From positions 51,550,725 through 51,614,724 of the forward strand of contig NC_079510.1 in assembly GCF_030052815.1 (NCBI RefSeq): a stretch of 64,000 nt of DNA, written 5' to 3'. Within the stretch, counting starts at the first letter, position 1. The number at the start of each line of letters is the position of its first letter. The notes beneath the pieces are model-generated. The model made no database searches and had not been told where the DNA came from. It worked only from the letters and a program-made list of their open reading frames with translations. Shown piece by piece: positions 12,028 to 25,440 of the stretch. The DNA is from Hevea brasiliensis. Its lineage: Eukaryota; Streptophyta; Magnoliopsida; Malpighiales; Euphorbiaceae. A program made the position numbers and the translations under genes.

Positions 12028-13110
12028 CCATATCTCATAAGCTGTGGAAGAAACTGATTTTGATGGAATCCTATTCAGAATATACAAAGCTGATTCTAAT
12101 GCAAATCCCCAAAAGAAGATTGGCATATCAGTATAGCTCATCATACTATGTACCATACCCAATAGGGTACGATTTCTCCTTTCAGATACACCATTCAGTT
12201 GTGGCGTTCCTGGAGGAGTCAGCTGAGAAACAATGCCATACTCTCTCAAGTATTCATGAAATTCAGTACTCAAATATTCACCTCCACGATCTGATCGAAG
12301 AGCTTTAATACTCTTTCCTGTTTGATTTTCTACTTCAGATTTAAATTCTTTGAACTTTTCAAAAGATTCATGTTTGTATTTCATCAAATACAAATACCCA
12401 AACCTTGATTTATCATCAGTAAAGGTAATAAAATAATGAAAACCCCCTCTAGCCATTTCTTTAAATGGACCACATACATCACTATGTATTAGCTCCAAAA
12501 TATTTTCAGCTCTTAGCCCTTGTCCAACAAAGGGTGATCTAGTCATTTTGCCATGAAGGCAAGATTCACAAGTTGGAGTAGGCTCAGAGCCCAATGAGGA
12601 TAGAATCCCCATTTTCTCCAGTTTTGCAATCCTATCTTCTGCAACATGACATAACCTTAAGTGCCAAATATATTTTGAACTTGAGTTGGTTTTCACCATG
12701 GCATTGCATTCTTTTAGATCACTTGCATTCAATTTGTGTTTGTCATTATTATCCAAATAATAAAGACCATCATTCATATAACCCGAACCAACATATTTAT
12801 TTCCAAAATAAATATTGCAAACATCATCTGTGAACTGAAATTCATAGCCATTTCTAGTCAAACTAGATATAGAAATGATGTTCTTAAAAGCATCAGGTAC
12901 ATATAAAATATTATCCAAACACAAAACATGTCCAAACATGTAAAAATATTTAGATCCTATGGCTAAAGCTTCAACAGTTGAGCCATTGCCAATCCGGACT
13001 CTAATATCTTGAGAACGCAAGCTGCTACTGTTTGCTAGTTCCTGCATATCATTAGAAATGTGAGAAGCGCACGATATCTAAAACCCAAGTGTAGATGAAC
13101 TATGAGTATC
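12028..13110 (-). pseudogene. Copia pol: protease remnant and integrase
   Basis: On the minus strand the integrase keeps its zinc finger (WHLRLCHV followed by CESCLHGK) and the catalytic triad in context: HSDVCGPF, RSDRGGEY and GVSERRNRTL. It ends at AYEIW, where the TRIM interrupts. Upstream (about 13020-13110) the protease active site is ruined: the expected WVLDTG reads WVLDIV in one frame and the remainder is in another. Integrase would insert the cDNA into the genome. The domain itself is intact over about 340 codons, but it is no longer joined to gag or RT. Confidence 0.9.
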
Positions 13111-13170
13111 ATCGAGAATCTAAATAATAAGATATGGACATACCTTCCGAAGGTGTATCCTTCTTGTCCT

Positions 13171-14004
13171 TCAGAGAAGCAAGATACTCTGGGCAGTTCC
13201 TTTTCCAGTGCCCATCCTTTTAGCAGTGGAAACACTTTCCTTTGCCTCCATCAGCTTAGTCTTCCTTTTCTGTTCAGCTATTTTCTTGGAAGGACCAGGA
13301 ATCTGAGGTTTCTTTTTCTTATTGCCCTTCTTCTTGTTGGACTTTCCAGCAGAAGAAGATGCAACCAAAGCTATCTCTTTTCCTTTATTGCCTGGCATAT
13401 TCTTTTGGGCAATAACCACCATGTTGAGTAAACCAGCTAAGGTGCATTCCTGTTTAGTCATATGGAAATTTGTCACAAAATTCCCAAAAGACTCAGGAAG
13501 GGACTGAAGGATCAAATCCGTTTGTAGTTGGAAATCCATGTTGAAGTCAAGATGTTCCAACTGCTCAATCAGCCGAATCATCTTGTGGACATGATCCCCA
13601 ACATTCTGTCCCTCAGACATCCTCATACGAAATAGCTGTCTAGATATCTCATATCTAGCATTCCTGCTGTGCTCACCATACAACTCTTGTAGGTGAAGGA
13701 GGATCTCACTCGCACTCTACATGTTCTCATGTTGCTTCTGTAACTCATTACTCATGGAAGCAAGCATGTAACACTTAACTCTCATATCATGCTCTTTCCA
13801 CTTGTCTAAAGTTTCATGTTCCTCTTGTGTGGCCTCTGGAGGTAAGGGACCAAGAACATTTGAATCTAGAACATATCCTATATGTTCAAGGTTCAGGACA
13901 AGTTTCAAATTTCTTAGCCAATCAGACAGATTAGGTCCTGTCAACCTATTGTGATCAAGTATGCTTGCAAGGATATTGGATGGTAGTGGTTGTTTTGTGC
14001 TCAT
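13171..14004 (-). pseudogene. Copia gag (stop codons)
   Basis: Minus-strand gag starts at ATG 14004 (MSTKQPLPSNILASILD) and carries the UBN2-type capsid core (NLSDWLRNLKLVLN, then MIRLIEQLEHLDFNMDFQL). A stop after QKQHENM splits it near 13716. A basic Lys-rich tail leads to a CCHC zinc knuckle (CFHC-stop-KDGHWKRNC) near 13200-13235, interrupted by a TAG at the fifth position. It would have packaged element RNA. It lies directly downstream of the leader with the tandem repeats. Confidence 0.87.
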
Positions 14005-14205
14005 TTTTATCAGAAAATTAACTGCAGAAAATAACCAGATTAATTAGTAAATGTATCATGTAATTAACCAAAATGATTATGGTCTTTTAATCAAATTGGT
14101 CCTCCCACTAACTTAGTGAATCCTACACTTCCAAAGTAGAAAACGAAAATCCTAGTTGGATGGATTTCTAGTGGGTGATTGAATTTTTATAATTCTATTG
14201 ATTAT

Positions 14206-14420
14206 CCTCAGGTACATCCATTATTGGAATTACAATAAACTATAAGTGAGCAACTCCTTGCCCATCACATCTCATGTGAGGTTCAATCCTTTACCTAACC
14301 CCTAATGCTCAAAATCTCAGGTACATCCATTATTGACTTATCTTGCATTAGTTAAGTTGAACCCATTGAGCCAGTAATTATGCAAATAATTTTAATGTCC
14401 TCAGGTACATCCAATATTGG
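14206..14420. repeat. Three spaced copies of a 20-bp motif in copia leader
   Basis: CTCAGGTACATCCATTATTG and close variants occur near 14206, 14316 and 14400, spaced about 110 and 84 bases apart, in the untranslated leader of the copia element. Confidence 0.75.
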
Positions 14421-15184
14421 CCACTAAACCATTTACATATTTACAACATCTCATGCTTAACAATTATTCTTAAGAAAATCTCTTAAATTAATTGCATCTT
14501 ATGCAACTATTTAAAATTTCTTAAAATAATTACCCCAATGGAGGGCCTATGTTATAATTACTTTAATTATAGCATTTCGAACTTAATCATTTGTTTGGAA
14601 GATTTTATGGTCATTCTAATTACTATTAAGGTCTCACTTTGCACATTATCCAATTAACATGCATATAGCATATAATAGCATACATTCCCATACATCTCAT
14701 GTATTCATGGATAAACAATAAATATGGTATGATCATGGACTTTCTAAGGGATTCAATTCTGAGCCACCAAGAATTGAATCAGGGCATTCCTAGGTGCATT
14801 TCATTCATTCATTCATTTTACAAGAGTTGCTGAAGGAGTACATAATCAACACTTGATCTTGAATTCCTCTCACTGGTCCCACCAAAGCTATTGACCTCCT
14901 TGAACTTCTTGCAATCCAATATTACATGGTAATCCTTGGCATACCAAGGCGAATTTACAAGAACTTAAATAAATGAAATTACAACCCAAAAATTATTACA
15001 AACTTAATAATACATGCCCAAAATAAATTAAAATAAATTAATTAATTTACAATCCCAAAGAAACATAAAAGAAATAAATCCAATCACATTGGTCTTTTAT
15101 AGTCCATGATCATCCATCATGCATATCACTATTTAACAATTAAATAAAACATACATACTTAAATTAAATTGAATATCTCATATT

Positions 15185-15535
15185 CAACTTAAAAATCTAG
15201 ATTTGAATATGATTCAAATAAATTTAAAATTTAGATTTGAATCTCATTCAAACAAATTTAAAAATTCAGATTTGAATCACATTCAAACAACTTTAAAAAT
15301 TCAGATTTGAATCACATTCAAATATTTTTTAAAAAATCAGATTTGAATCACATTCAAATATTTTTTAAAAAATCAGATCTGAATTTTATTCAATCAATTT
15401 TAAAAAATCTGATTTAAATATGATTTGAAACAACTTTAAAAATTCAGATTTGAATCACATTCAAACAACTTTTAAATTCAGATTTGAATCACATTCAAAC
15501 AATTTTTAAAATTTTGATTTGTATCATAATTTAAT
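15185..15535. repeat. Tandem repeat (about 36 bp) with internal dyads in copia leader
   Basis: About nine or ten diverged copies of a 30-40 base unit. Most contain TTTGAATCACATTCAAA, an inverted repeat with arms TTTGAAT/ATTCAAA, and spacers are A/T runs of variable length. The array lies between the primer site and gag of the copia element. Confidence 0.85.
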
Positions 15536-15778
15536 TGTGTGATTAAAATTCTAATTAAACAATTTAATTAGACATAGGATGAGCTTTTAGATCATACAAC
15601 AATTGTAAATTAAAAAGCAAACCTTGCGCCACCTTGAAGAACCATTGTTGCCGCCACCAACGGTGGCTTCACCATGTGTGCCGCTACACATCCATTGCAA
15701 CCAGCAATGGATCAATTATCTCATGATCAAATCACACAATTAAATCATATAATCAACAATCTAAATGGCAAATATAGT

Positions 15779-15791
15779 GGCTCTGATACCA
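15779..15791 (-). promoter_or_regulatory. Copia primer binding site (tRNA-iMet)
   Basis: On the minus strand TGGTATCAGAGCC follows the 5' LTR by one base, matching initiator tRNA-Met as is usual for plant copia elements. Confidence 0.9.
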
Positions 15792-15792
15792 A

Positions 15793-17900
15793 TTGAAGGA
15801 ACGGAAGGGTGAAAAACACAAGTTTATACCATTGAATTCAAAAATTTTCACCTAGGGCCACATGCATCATGCAAGATTTATTTTTATCTATTTGATTTCA
15901 ATGATAAACAACATATTAAAACTCTTTTAATATGTTTTTGGATCTGTATTTGCCATTTAAGATTTTAAAATTAATCAGATTAATTTTAGAACCCTAGATT
16001 AAATCAAGAATGATTACACTAACCCCTTGATGCACTGCAGCGTGTCTGCACCTTTGAGATTCGTCTTCAGGACACCAGATGTTGTCCCTCTAGCTTGTCC
16101 ACACCAAGAACACTTATGGCAGCCCTTGAACAGCTACTAAAACTTTTTCTATTAATTAGAAATTCAAGTTCTGCATTTTAAGAGGTTAGAGATGTAAACA
16201 GGACACTAGAAACAATTTCTAGTGTTCTTAATTCAAGAGATTGATGGCTAATCTCTTTGAATTGATGAGAGATGAAGAAGAATAGATGAAAAGCCTCAAA
16301 GTGGCGTGACAAAGGAGAGGAGTGGCTGCTGGTTATTTTTCTTTTCATAACAACACTTAAATAGCTAGGTTAACACATTAAACCCTTGCCACATATCACC
16401 CTTTGATTAGCTATAGGTTTAAGTAACCCAATCACATTGTGCCAAGTGTCAAACCTATATTTAATCTTGATTTTAATCATCTTACATGATTAAAAAACAT
16501 TTGGCAAGTTTATGTATAATTCCATGTGTCACCATCTTATGGTGCCACGTGTCACACTGTGAAATGACCAAAATACCCCTGTGTCTTAATTTTGAGTTCT
16601 TAACCCAAAATAATTATTTTTTTTCTTCTAATTAATTTATATCAAATATAAATTAATTAATTAATCTCTATTAATTAATTTCTCATTAATTAAATTCATA
16701 TTTAAACACTTTAAGTATAAATTTAATTTATATTACACATCCAATAATCTAGATTTGGTTTCAAGTCATGCTAGGGACTTTGCAATTTAATTGCAAACCA
16801 AATCTATTTAATTAATCAATTAAACTCTTTAATTAATTAATTAAATCATATTTAAATAGGTGATAACTTGTGTATGTGTGTGACTTACTAGGCTCATCAC
16901 TAATTGGCAATGAGACATGATATCAACTCTTAATATCATCAGAACTCTTTCTTACCATAAATGATTTCTCTAAATCATTTTATGCACCTCATAGACCATG
17001 GTTAACACCTAGCATAGCATGCCATGGCCACCCAATTAGTAATAAGGTTTACCTTAAATGAACCTATAATCATATGTTACCATGCACTAGAATCTCTCTG
17101 TTACAAAATCCCAACTCAAGCTGGAGTCATGATTTATGTCAAACTCCATTTGCTATGAATATTATGTTCTCTTTTAATTCCAGTTCTTGATTAAAAAGAT
17201 TTTCTCATCAGAAACTCTTTTCTGAATAAATCTATCTGTCCTGGCCAGGAACTTGAAACATCAAGAACAATTAAATGAACATAGGATTTTATCTCTATTT
17301 ACTTAGAGGAACAGATTCCATCTTGATCAACACCTACCTCCATATATAACTAGTAGGAGCCAACACATGCCCATATACCCATACATAGTACAAGTATGAA
17401 AGCAGTATCAAACTCAAACTACCTATATACAAGATAACTGTGCTATCTCAGGTCTAAAGATTATATGCACTGATATGATTTATGACAAAACATTGACAAG
17501 AGTAAACTCCATGTGCTTGTCATAAATGTCACTGGTTCGGCCTACTTATCATTTATAAGTGCCTATCATGTTTGTCATATGGCATGAGACTCATCATTCC
17601 ATCTTATTTATATCTCATATAAATAACTTGGTAACAAACATGAATATAATCTTTCTGGATAAGTCATGTCCTTATTATGAAGTATCCTCGATTGTAAACC
17701 TATTTATGATACTTTGTGCTAAAAATATTGTCACTCATATTCTTAACAACTTAAGAATAATATTTCTAACAAAATATCAATGGACCTTTTCTATTACACA
17801 TAAATATATTATGTAAACGGAAAAGTGGAAATGCCTTTTATTAATAAAAATATGTACAAGATACATACTAAATGATATGCTCTAGGACATACTACTAACA
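15793..17900 (-). repeat. Copia 5' LTR (right copy)
   Basis: 2108 bases, TGAAGGAACG to ACTACTAACA on the plus strand, near-identical to 7268-9367. Followed by the CTTTC duplication, then the resumed Athila gag frame. Confidence 0.92.
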
Positions 17901-19232
17901 CTTTCAGACCAAGAGAAGATGAAACTCTCTACGAATAATGGATGAGATGGAAGGAATTAGAGAGACAATGTCCACATCATGCCATTCCAAAATGGATGAT
18001 AAATCAGAATTTTTACACTAATGTTACTCCTGCAATTAGAGGGATTATTGATGCTCAAATAGGAGGAGAATTTATTATGAAGTATGAAGATGAAGCTTAT
18101 GAGCTATTGGAGAAAATTGCAAAGAATACTCATCTTTGGAGTAGTCTAAGAGGACCAGCTCCAACTCAAAAGAGGCAAGCTGCTGGAATGTATGACCTTG
18201 ATCCATTCAACATGATTAATGCAAAGTTTGATACACTTACAAATGTTTTGGCTAAGAAGATGGAAGATTTAAGTATGTTGGTTAGTTCATCATCATCATC
18301 ATCATCTAAAAGTTCACAATAAGTTGCTTATGCAGAAGGAACTACCAGTTATGGAGTAGACTATGGAGAGCAAGCTGCATATGTTGGTAATTATGGAAAT
18401 AAACAAATAGGGAATCCTTACTCTCAAACTTATAATCTAGTTTGGAGGAATCATCCCTACTTTTCATGGGGAAATCAGCAAAATCAAGTTCCAAATCAGA
18501 ATCTTCAACCACAACAGCAAAAAGGAATTCCATATCAGCAAAATAGGCAACCATTGCCTAATTTTTAGCAGAGAAACATGAATCCTCCACCAAAACAGCA
18601 AGAGCAAAGTTCCACCACAGAAACTTTATTACAACAGATTCTTGCTAACCAAACTAAGCATGATGAAGAGATGAGAGAGATGAAAGTAAGGCTAGAACAG
18701 ATGCAAACACATAACAGAATGTTGGAAAATCAAATTGCACAACAAGCATCTTCCTCAGGTACCAAGTCTTTTGGAAAACTTCCAAGTCAATCGGAAAATC
18801 CATGAGAGCAGTGTCAAGCTATTACTTTAAGAAGTGGGAAGGTTGTAAACAATGAGAAGAGTGAAAAAAATGAGAAGAGTGAAAAAAGTGAGAAGAGAGA
18901 AAATGAGAAAGAAATTGATGAGAGTGAAAAACAAGAAGTGAGAAAGAAAGTACAGAAAAAGGTAAAGAAAAAATTGAAGAGAAGGAAGAGAAGTATATAC
19001 CTTCAGAGCCTTACAAACCACAACTTCCCAAACCACAAAGATTTCAAAAAGCTAAACTTGATAAGCAATTTGGGAAGTTCTTAGAGGTTTTAAAGAAGCT
19101 CTATATAAATGTGCCTTTTATTGATGCTCTTTCACAAATGCACTCTTATGCAAAACTCTTGAAAGAAATTCTCTCAAATAAGAGGAGACTTGAAGACCAT
19201 GAAACTGTAGCTTTAAAAGAAGAATGTAGTGC
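17901..19232 (+). pseudogene. Athila-like gag, C-terminal part
   Basis: Continues the gag frame interrupted at 7267: a TAA-broken start, then ELERQCPHHAIPKWM, the region MKYEDEAYELLEKIAKNTHLW, a serine run, a Gln/Asn-rich stretch and a coiled-coil-like segment (EEMREMKVRLEQMQ). A Lys/Glu-rich linker with a frameshift near 18960-18990 leads to KFLEVLKKLYINVPF and RRLEDHETVALKEECSA. Stops at about 18320, 18567 and 18803 break it. The frame meets the solo LTR at AGTGC and continues at 20858. Confidence 0.88.
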
Positions 19233-20857
19233 TGATGTGGCCCAACCGCAAGTGCACGGGTCGTACAAGTAATACAGTAAAGATATCATTCCCACGAGGA
19301 GTTGAGTTAATAATTGAATTTTTGATATAAAAGTTGACTAAATCGAACTAATTTCAAAATTAAAATAATAGATTGAATGGGTATTGGAGTATGAAATCTA
19401 TATGTGCAAAATTAATAATCTATCTAACAATGTATTAATTAAACTAAAATTGCATCAAATTGAAATGAGCAAGTTCAAATATGGCAAGATTTAAAATGGC
19501 AAGCAATTAAATTCAATTGAAAATTAGCAATAATAAAAAGGTGATTCTGGAGTTCGGGATTTCATATTCGAGCTATTTTGGGATTTTTAATTTGTTATCC
19601 AATCTTGTGAAACTAATGGGTTTTAAGGAGATTAATTCTTAAATCCTTTGAATTCCCTTTCGAGTGAGACAAAGAGTGCCTTAATCAATCTAATCCTACT
19701 TTCGTGGACTTAGAATTAATTAAGACCCATTAAATTCTTTAATTAATCTGTGAATCCTCTTAATCCTTAGCCTATTTCTAGGTCTAAGTTAATTAAGTCC
19801 AATTTCTTGATTATCTATCACAAGGCCTTCTCCTTTTGGTGCTTCAACCATGGATTAAGAACATTACTTAATGGGATCCTACACTAAGCATGTCATTAAG
19901 CACACAAGAAATGAATAAAACTCATTAAGACCACAAAATATGGATTACCCAATCAAAATTCACAAAATATCTCAAATATTACAACCCTTACTCCAAAATC
20001 AAAGGTAAAACTACTCACTATCCATAATGCTTACAAGATATATTGAGTTTAAATGGAAATAAAGCTTTAATCTAAGCTAAGGAATAAGAAATTAAACACT
20101 AGAAATATAGAAAAAATGTAAGGAAAGAAAGAAATCTGCAAATCTTGGTTGAAAATGGTGTGGAAGGTGAAAGTGACTCTTCAAATTTTGCCTCTCCTCT
20201 CTTTCCTTTTCTGCTCCTTGTCTCCTCCTTTTCTAAAATGGGAAATGGGGCTATTTATAGCATTTTCTGACATGGAGCCCTAAAATGGTGTGTTCTAGGA
20301 GGAATTTTCTGAGGGAATCTTCTGCCAGCTCATTAATCAAACCTTTATGGGACTGCATAAGTGGACGGCATAAGTTATGCAGTCTCTTATGCAGTTTTCG
20401 GCTGGTTCTGGTTCACTTATGCAAAACTGCATGACTTGGTGCATAGGTTATGTACAATTCCGTGAGAGTGCATAAGGGAGGCGTGAATGTGCATAAGCTA
20501 TGCAGTCTCCTTATGCACATTTCGGCAGGTATTGGAACAGTGATTTTTCTCCTTATGCAGATCTGCATAGCTTATGCGGCAAGTTATGCACAATTTGTTC
20601 AATGCATATTTCAGCTTGAAAACTTGTTTTTGACATCTTTGGCTGTAGAAGTCACTCCTCAATGGCAAAATTTCTCTTCAGTCCTTCAAAAACACCATTT
20701 TTCCTACAAAACAAAGTAAAAATTACAAATTAATCCAAAATTGACAATTATGAAAAAAACCTACTAAATAACTAATGAAAGTAGCTAAAAATAACTAATA
20801 ATAAAATAAAATGGCTATGAAATTAGACCTAAATGACTATGCAAAATATATGCATCA
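19233..20857 (-). mobile_element. Solo LTR of an Athila-type relative, inverted
   Basis: 1625 bases starting TGATGTGGCC and ending ATATGCATCA, the reverse complement of the Athila-type LTR ends, flanked by AGTGC on both sides (19228-19232, 20858-20862). No internal sequence is present, so an element inserted in antisense and was reduced to one LTR by recombination. Excision would restore the gag-pol frame exactly (EECSA followed by ILQKKLP). Motif clusters of CTTATGCAG/CTGCATAAG are present at 20345-20600. Confidence 0.93.
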
Positions 20858-23800
20858 AGTGCCATACTCCAGAAGAAACTTCCTCCTAAGCTCAAAGACC
20901 TCGGAAGTTTTTCAAGTCCATGTCATATTGAAGAGTCCTATTCTATAAAAGCTTTATGTGATCTAGGGGTTAGTGTTAGCCTTAAGCCCCTCTCCATTTA
21001 TGAGAAGCTCAATATGGGAGATCTTAAGCCAACCCACATTTCTCTTCAGTTAGCTGACAGATCAATTAAGTATCCTAAAGGGATTTTGGAGAATGTGCCT
21101 CTAAAGGTTGGGAAGTTCTATATACCTGTTGACTTTGTCATCTTGGACATGGAAGAGGATTCTAATATCCCAATTATCTTGGGAAGGCACTTTCTAGCTA
21201 TAATAAGAGCATTGATTGATGTTAAGGGAGAAAAACTGACTCTTAGAGTTGGTGAAGATCAATTGGTTTTCAATATTGATAACACCATGAAGAAGCATCA
21301 TTTTGAAGCTGATACTTGTTTGAGAATTGATATCATTGATGAGCTGGTTGAAGAACACTTCAGAAAGAGATATCCGAAAGATCCACTTGAAAATTGCTTG
21401 GTTTATGGAGGAAGCATAGACAATGATAACCCTCATGTGGCTGCATATGCTCAACATTTAGAGGGTAGTCCACCATTCATTTCTGCTCCAGTTTTTCAAC
21501 TCACACGGAAGAAAAAAGTTGAATCTAAGCAACCATCATTCAAGGAAGAAGATGCACCTAAGGTAGAACTTAAGCAACTTCCTTCTCAGCTCAGGTATGA
21601 ATTTCTTGGCCCCAATGACACTTATCTAGTAATTGTAAATGCAAACTTGAGTACTTTAGAGGTTGATAAGTTGTTAAGAGTGTTGAGGCAATTTAGGAAG
21701 GTTTTAGGATGCACCATAGATGACATTAAGGGAATAAGTCCATACTTTTGCATGCACAGAGTTATTTTGGAAGAAAATTGTAAGCCATCTATTGAACATC
21801 AGAGGAGGTTGAACCCAAATATGAAAGAAGTTGTTAAAAAGGAAATTTTGAAGTTGCTTGATGCAGGGATCATATATCCTATCTCAGACAGTACTTGGAT
21901 GAGTCCAGTACATGTTGTCCCTAAAAAAGGTGAAATGACAGTGGTAAAAAATGAAAATAACGAATTAATTCCCACCAGAACAGCGACTAGTTGACGAATG
22001 TGCATAGATTACAGAAAATTAAATATTGCCACTAGAAAAGATCATTTTCCACTTTCCTTCATTGATCAAATGTTAGAAAGACTGGCTAGGCATTCTTATT
22101 TTTGCTATTTAGATGGGTATTTGGGATTTTTCCAAATCCCTATCCATCCAAATGATCAAGAGAAAATCACTTTTACTTGTTCATATGGAACCTTTGCCTA
22201 TAGAAAGATGCCATTTAGGTTGTGTAATGCACCAGCCACTTTTCAAAGGTACATGGTGGTAATCTTCTCAAATTTCATTGAAGATATAATGAAGGTATTT
22301 ATGGATGAGTTTTCTATTTATGGATCTTCATTTGATATATATGCTTGGCTAACCTTTCTAAAGTTTTGCAGTGATGTGTAGATACTGACCTTGTGTTAAA
22401 CAGGGAAAAGTGTCATTTCATAGTTTAGGAAGGGATAGTGCTTGGACATTTGGTGTCTAACAGAGGAATAGAGGTTGATAAAGCCAAGGTTGAAGTAATA
22501 GAGAAGATAGCTCCTCCTACCAATGTCAAAGGAATTCAAAGTTTTTTAGGGCATGTTGGGTTCTATAGACACTTTATCAAGGATTTTTCTAAAATAGCTA
22601 AATCTTTATCTAATTTGTTAAGTCATGACACACCATTTGTATTTTACCAAGAGTGTTTGGATGCCTTTTATAGGTTGAAGCAAGCTCTTATTACTGCACC
22701 AATCATGCAACCGCCTGATTGGAGTCTACCTTTTGAAATTATGTGTGATGCTAGCAATAATGCAATTGGAGCCGTTCTTGGTCAAAGAAAAGACAAAAGG
22801 GCTTATGCTATTTATTATGCTAGTAGAACACTGGATGAGGCTCAAACAAATTATGCAACAACTGAAAAGGAATTCTTAGCAATTGTCTTTGTATTGGAAA
22901 AGTTCAGACCTACATTTATTGACTCAAAAGTGGTTGTATTTTCAGATCATGCTGCTATTAGGTATTTACTCCATAAAAAGGAGGCTAAACCTAAGCTCAT
23001 TAGGTGGATTCTGATACTACAAGAGTTTGATTTGGAAATTAGAGATAAGAAAGAAGTTGAAAATGTAGTTGCGGATAATCTTAGTAGGTTGAAATTGGAT
23101 GATGAAGAAATGGATGCAGTCCCTATTGATGAGTTTTTCTTGGATGAGCAACTTTTCTCTCTTATTGCTAAACTACCTTGGTATGCAGACTTGGTGAATT
23201 ATCTATCTTATGGAGTTTTACCTCTAGGAATGACATGGCAACAAAAGAAAAATTTTTTGCATGAGGCAAAATTTTATAGATGGGATGATCCTTTACTCTT
23301 TAGGAGATGTTGTGATGGTTTAATAACAAGATGTATTCCTGATAAGGAGATAGAGAGTGTTATGCATCATTGCCATACTTCTGATTATGGAGGACACTTT
23401 AGAATCTCTAAAACAGCTAGTAAAATTCTTCAGGTTGGTTTCTTTTGGCCAAACCTTTTCAAGGATGTGAGAAAATTTGTGTTAAAATGTGATAAATGTT
23501 AAAGGAGTGGAAATCTGTCAAAAAAAGATGAAATGCCCCTAAATGATATTCTTGAGGTGGAATTAGTTGATGTATGGAGAATAGATTTTATGGGCCCATT
23601 TCCTCCTTCATATGATAATAAATACATTATAGTTTGAGTCGATTATGTGTCAAAGTGGGTAGAAGCTGTTGCAACTCTAACTAATGATGCTAAGGTGGTA
23701 GTGAAATTCTTGAAGAAATTTGTCTTGAGTAGATTTGGAGCTCCAAGGGCTGTAATTAGTGATGGGGGTTCACATTTTTATAATAAGTAATTTGAGAGCT

Positions 23801-24405
23801 TAATGAGGAAGTATGGTGTAGTGCACAAGATAGCTACCCCATACCATCCTCAAACTTCAGGACAAGTTGAAATTTCTAACAAGGAACTCAAACATATCTT
23901 GGAGAAAATAGTGAGCAATTATAGGAAAGATTGGTCTGTCAAACTATATGATACTTTATAGGCATATAGGACTGCTTACAAAACCCCTATAGGAACTACT
24001 CCCTTTAGGTTGGTGTATGGTAAGTCTTGTCATTTACCTGTGGAGCTAAAGCATAGAGCATATTGGACCATTCAGAACTTGAATTTTGATCTTAAGCAAG
24101 CTGGTGAGAAGAGGCTATTGCAACTTAATGAGCTTGAAGAATTGAGGATGGATGCCTATGAAAATGCCCATATTTATAAAGAAAGAACTAAAGTTTGGCA
24201 TGATAAGCATCTCAGGAAAAAGGAATTTAAAGAAGGTGATTCAGTTTTGTTGTTCAACTTAAGATTGAAATTGTTCCCAGGAAAACTTAAATCAAGGTGG
24301 ACTAGTCCATATAGATTTTCTAAAGTTTTCCCTTATGGAGCAATTGAAATTTGGAGTGAAAAATCTGAGAATTTTAAGGTCAATGGGCATAGATTGAAGC
24401 ATTAA
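20858..24405 (+). pseudogene. Athila-like pol: protease, RT, RNase H, integrase (broken)
   Basis: The retropepsin region reads ALCDLGVSVSL (family norm DLGAS) and continues with LQLADRSIKYPKG and IPIILGRHFLA. RT begins near GIIYPISDSTWMSPVHVVPKKG; TGA at 21992 replaces the Trp before RMCIDYRKLN, and the catalytic FMDD reads FMDE. Frameshifts lie around 22350-22430. RNase H runs from [15 protein letters not shown] to ADNLSRL. Integrase has [11 protein letters not shown] and CDKC, then DFMGPF, SDGGSHF and a C-terminal domain ending GHRLKH at 24405. Further stops are at 23500, 23635, 23788 and 23959. It is clearly dead. Confidence 0.93.
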
Positions 24406-25440
24406 ATAACTGGAGACCTAATAAAGGGAGCAAGCTGTTACAAGTTCTCTGATCCCACACCTCCTTTTTAGTGAAATGCATGAAGAGTCCTGCTAAGGAC
24501 TATAAATTAGCGCTCTTGGGAGGCACCCCAAGTTCTTTTATTTTGCTTTTGTTGATTTACTTTTATTTGCATTACTTTTGTTTTTGTCTTAAATCTCCCC
24601 AAATTCAATTTTTGACATTGTTGAATTTTGTCTTTTGTAGATGTATTTCAATGGATGAAGGTTGTTGCACTGCTGGGGAGTTACTCTTAATCTGATATTT
24701 TATCCATTAATTCTCCCAAGATTGGTTTATTTTCATTACTTCCTGTGTAGGACCCCTTCTTGGATTATGCAGAAAAATTTTTCAGCAAAAAGGGTTTGCA
24801 GCATATGTTATTTGCTTCTTTGTTGAGGTTGGGCATGTATCTTTTATATATTTGTGCTTATCATGTTGATATGATGGTAAGTGGGTCATTTTAGTGGTTT
24901 TGAACTTAATTAGGTTGTGTGATTCAATGTGTACATGCTGCATTTTATTGGCATAACTTGGAGAGCCTATTTTCTTTTATGGATAAGTGCAATTTTGTGT
25001 AGATTTTTATTGAGCTTTAATGTGCTAGAATGTTAATTTGCAGGGTTTGAGTTGAAATAGTATAATTCACAAATGTCTTTTATGCAGAACTTACTTCTAC
25101 AAGCTTGTATGGTGCAATTGTGGTGCATTCTGCATATATTGATGTGTTTTTTATGATAATTTCTTATGCTTTATGCTTCATAGGGTTACATTTCTTCATT
25201 CTCATGTATTTTTCAAACTTGCAAAGCATTTTTTATTATAATATGAATCTTATTGAAATGTGTATAAGTAACTGCATAACTTATGCAGCTTTCGGGTCTC
25301 ACTTTGCCTTAATTTTCATTCCTGCCGAAACCTGCATAAACTCTTGCATAACTTATGCAATCCTGCATAACTAAGGATTGTCATGATCAACTCTTCGATC
25401 TTGTTATGGAGACAGAGACAAGCAGAGAGAGTTGAAAGAG

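Larger units (their letters stand above)
7268..17900 (-). mobile_element. Ty1/copia retrotransposon (complete, degraded), nested in Athila gag
   Basis: A 10.6-kb element lies on the minus strand between CTTTC duplications (7263-7267 and 17901-17905). Its two LTRs of about 2.1 kb begin TGAAGGAACG and end ACTACTAACA on the plus strand. Minus-strand order: 5' LTR (15793-17900), tRNA-iMet primer site, leader with tandem repeats, gag, protease, integrase, RT, RNase H, polypurine tract, 3' LTR. The integrase-before-RT order defines copia. The two LTRs differ by only one base in the first 150 or so, so it is younger than the host element. Frames are broken in gag, PR, RT and RH, and a TRIM array interrupts pol. 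Confidence 0.93.
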
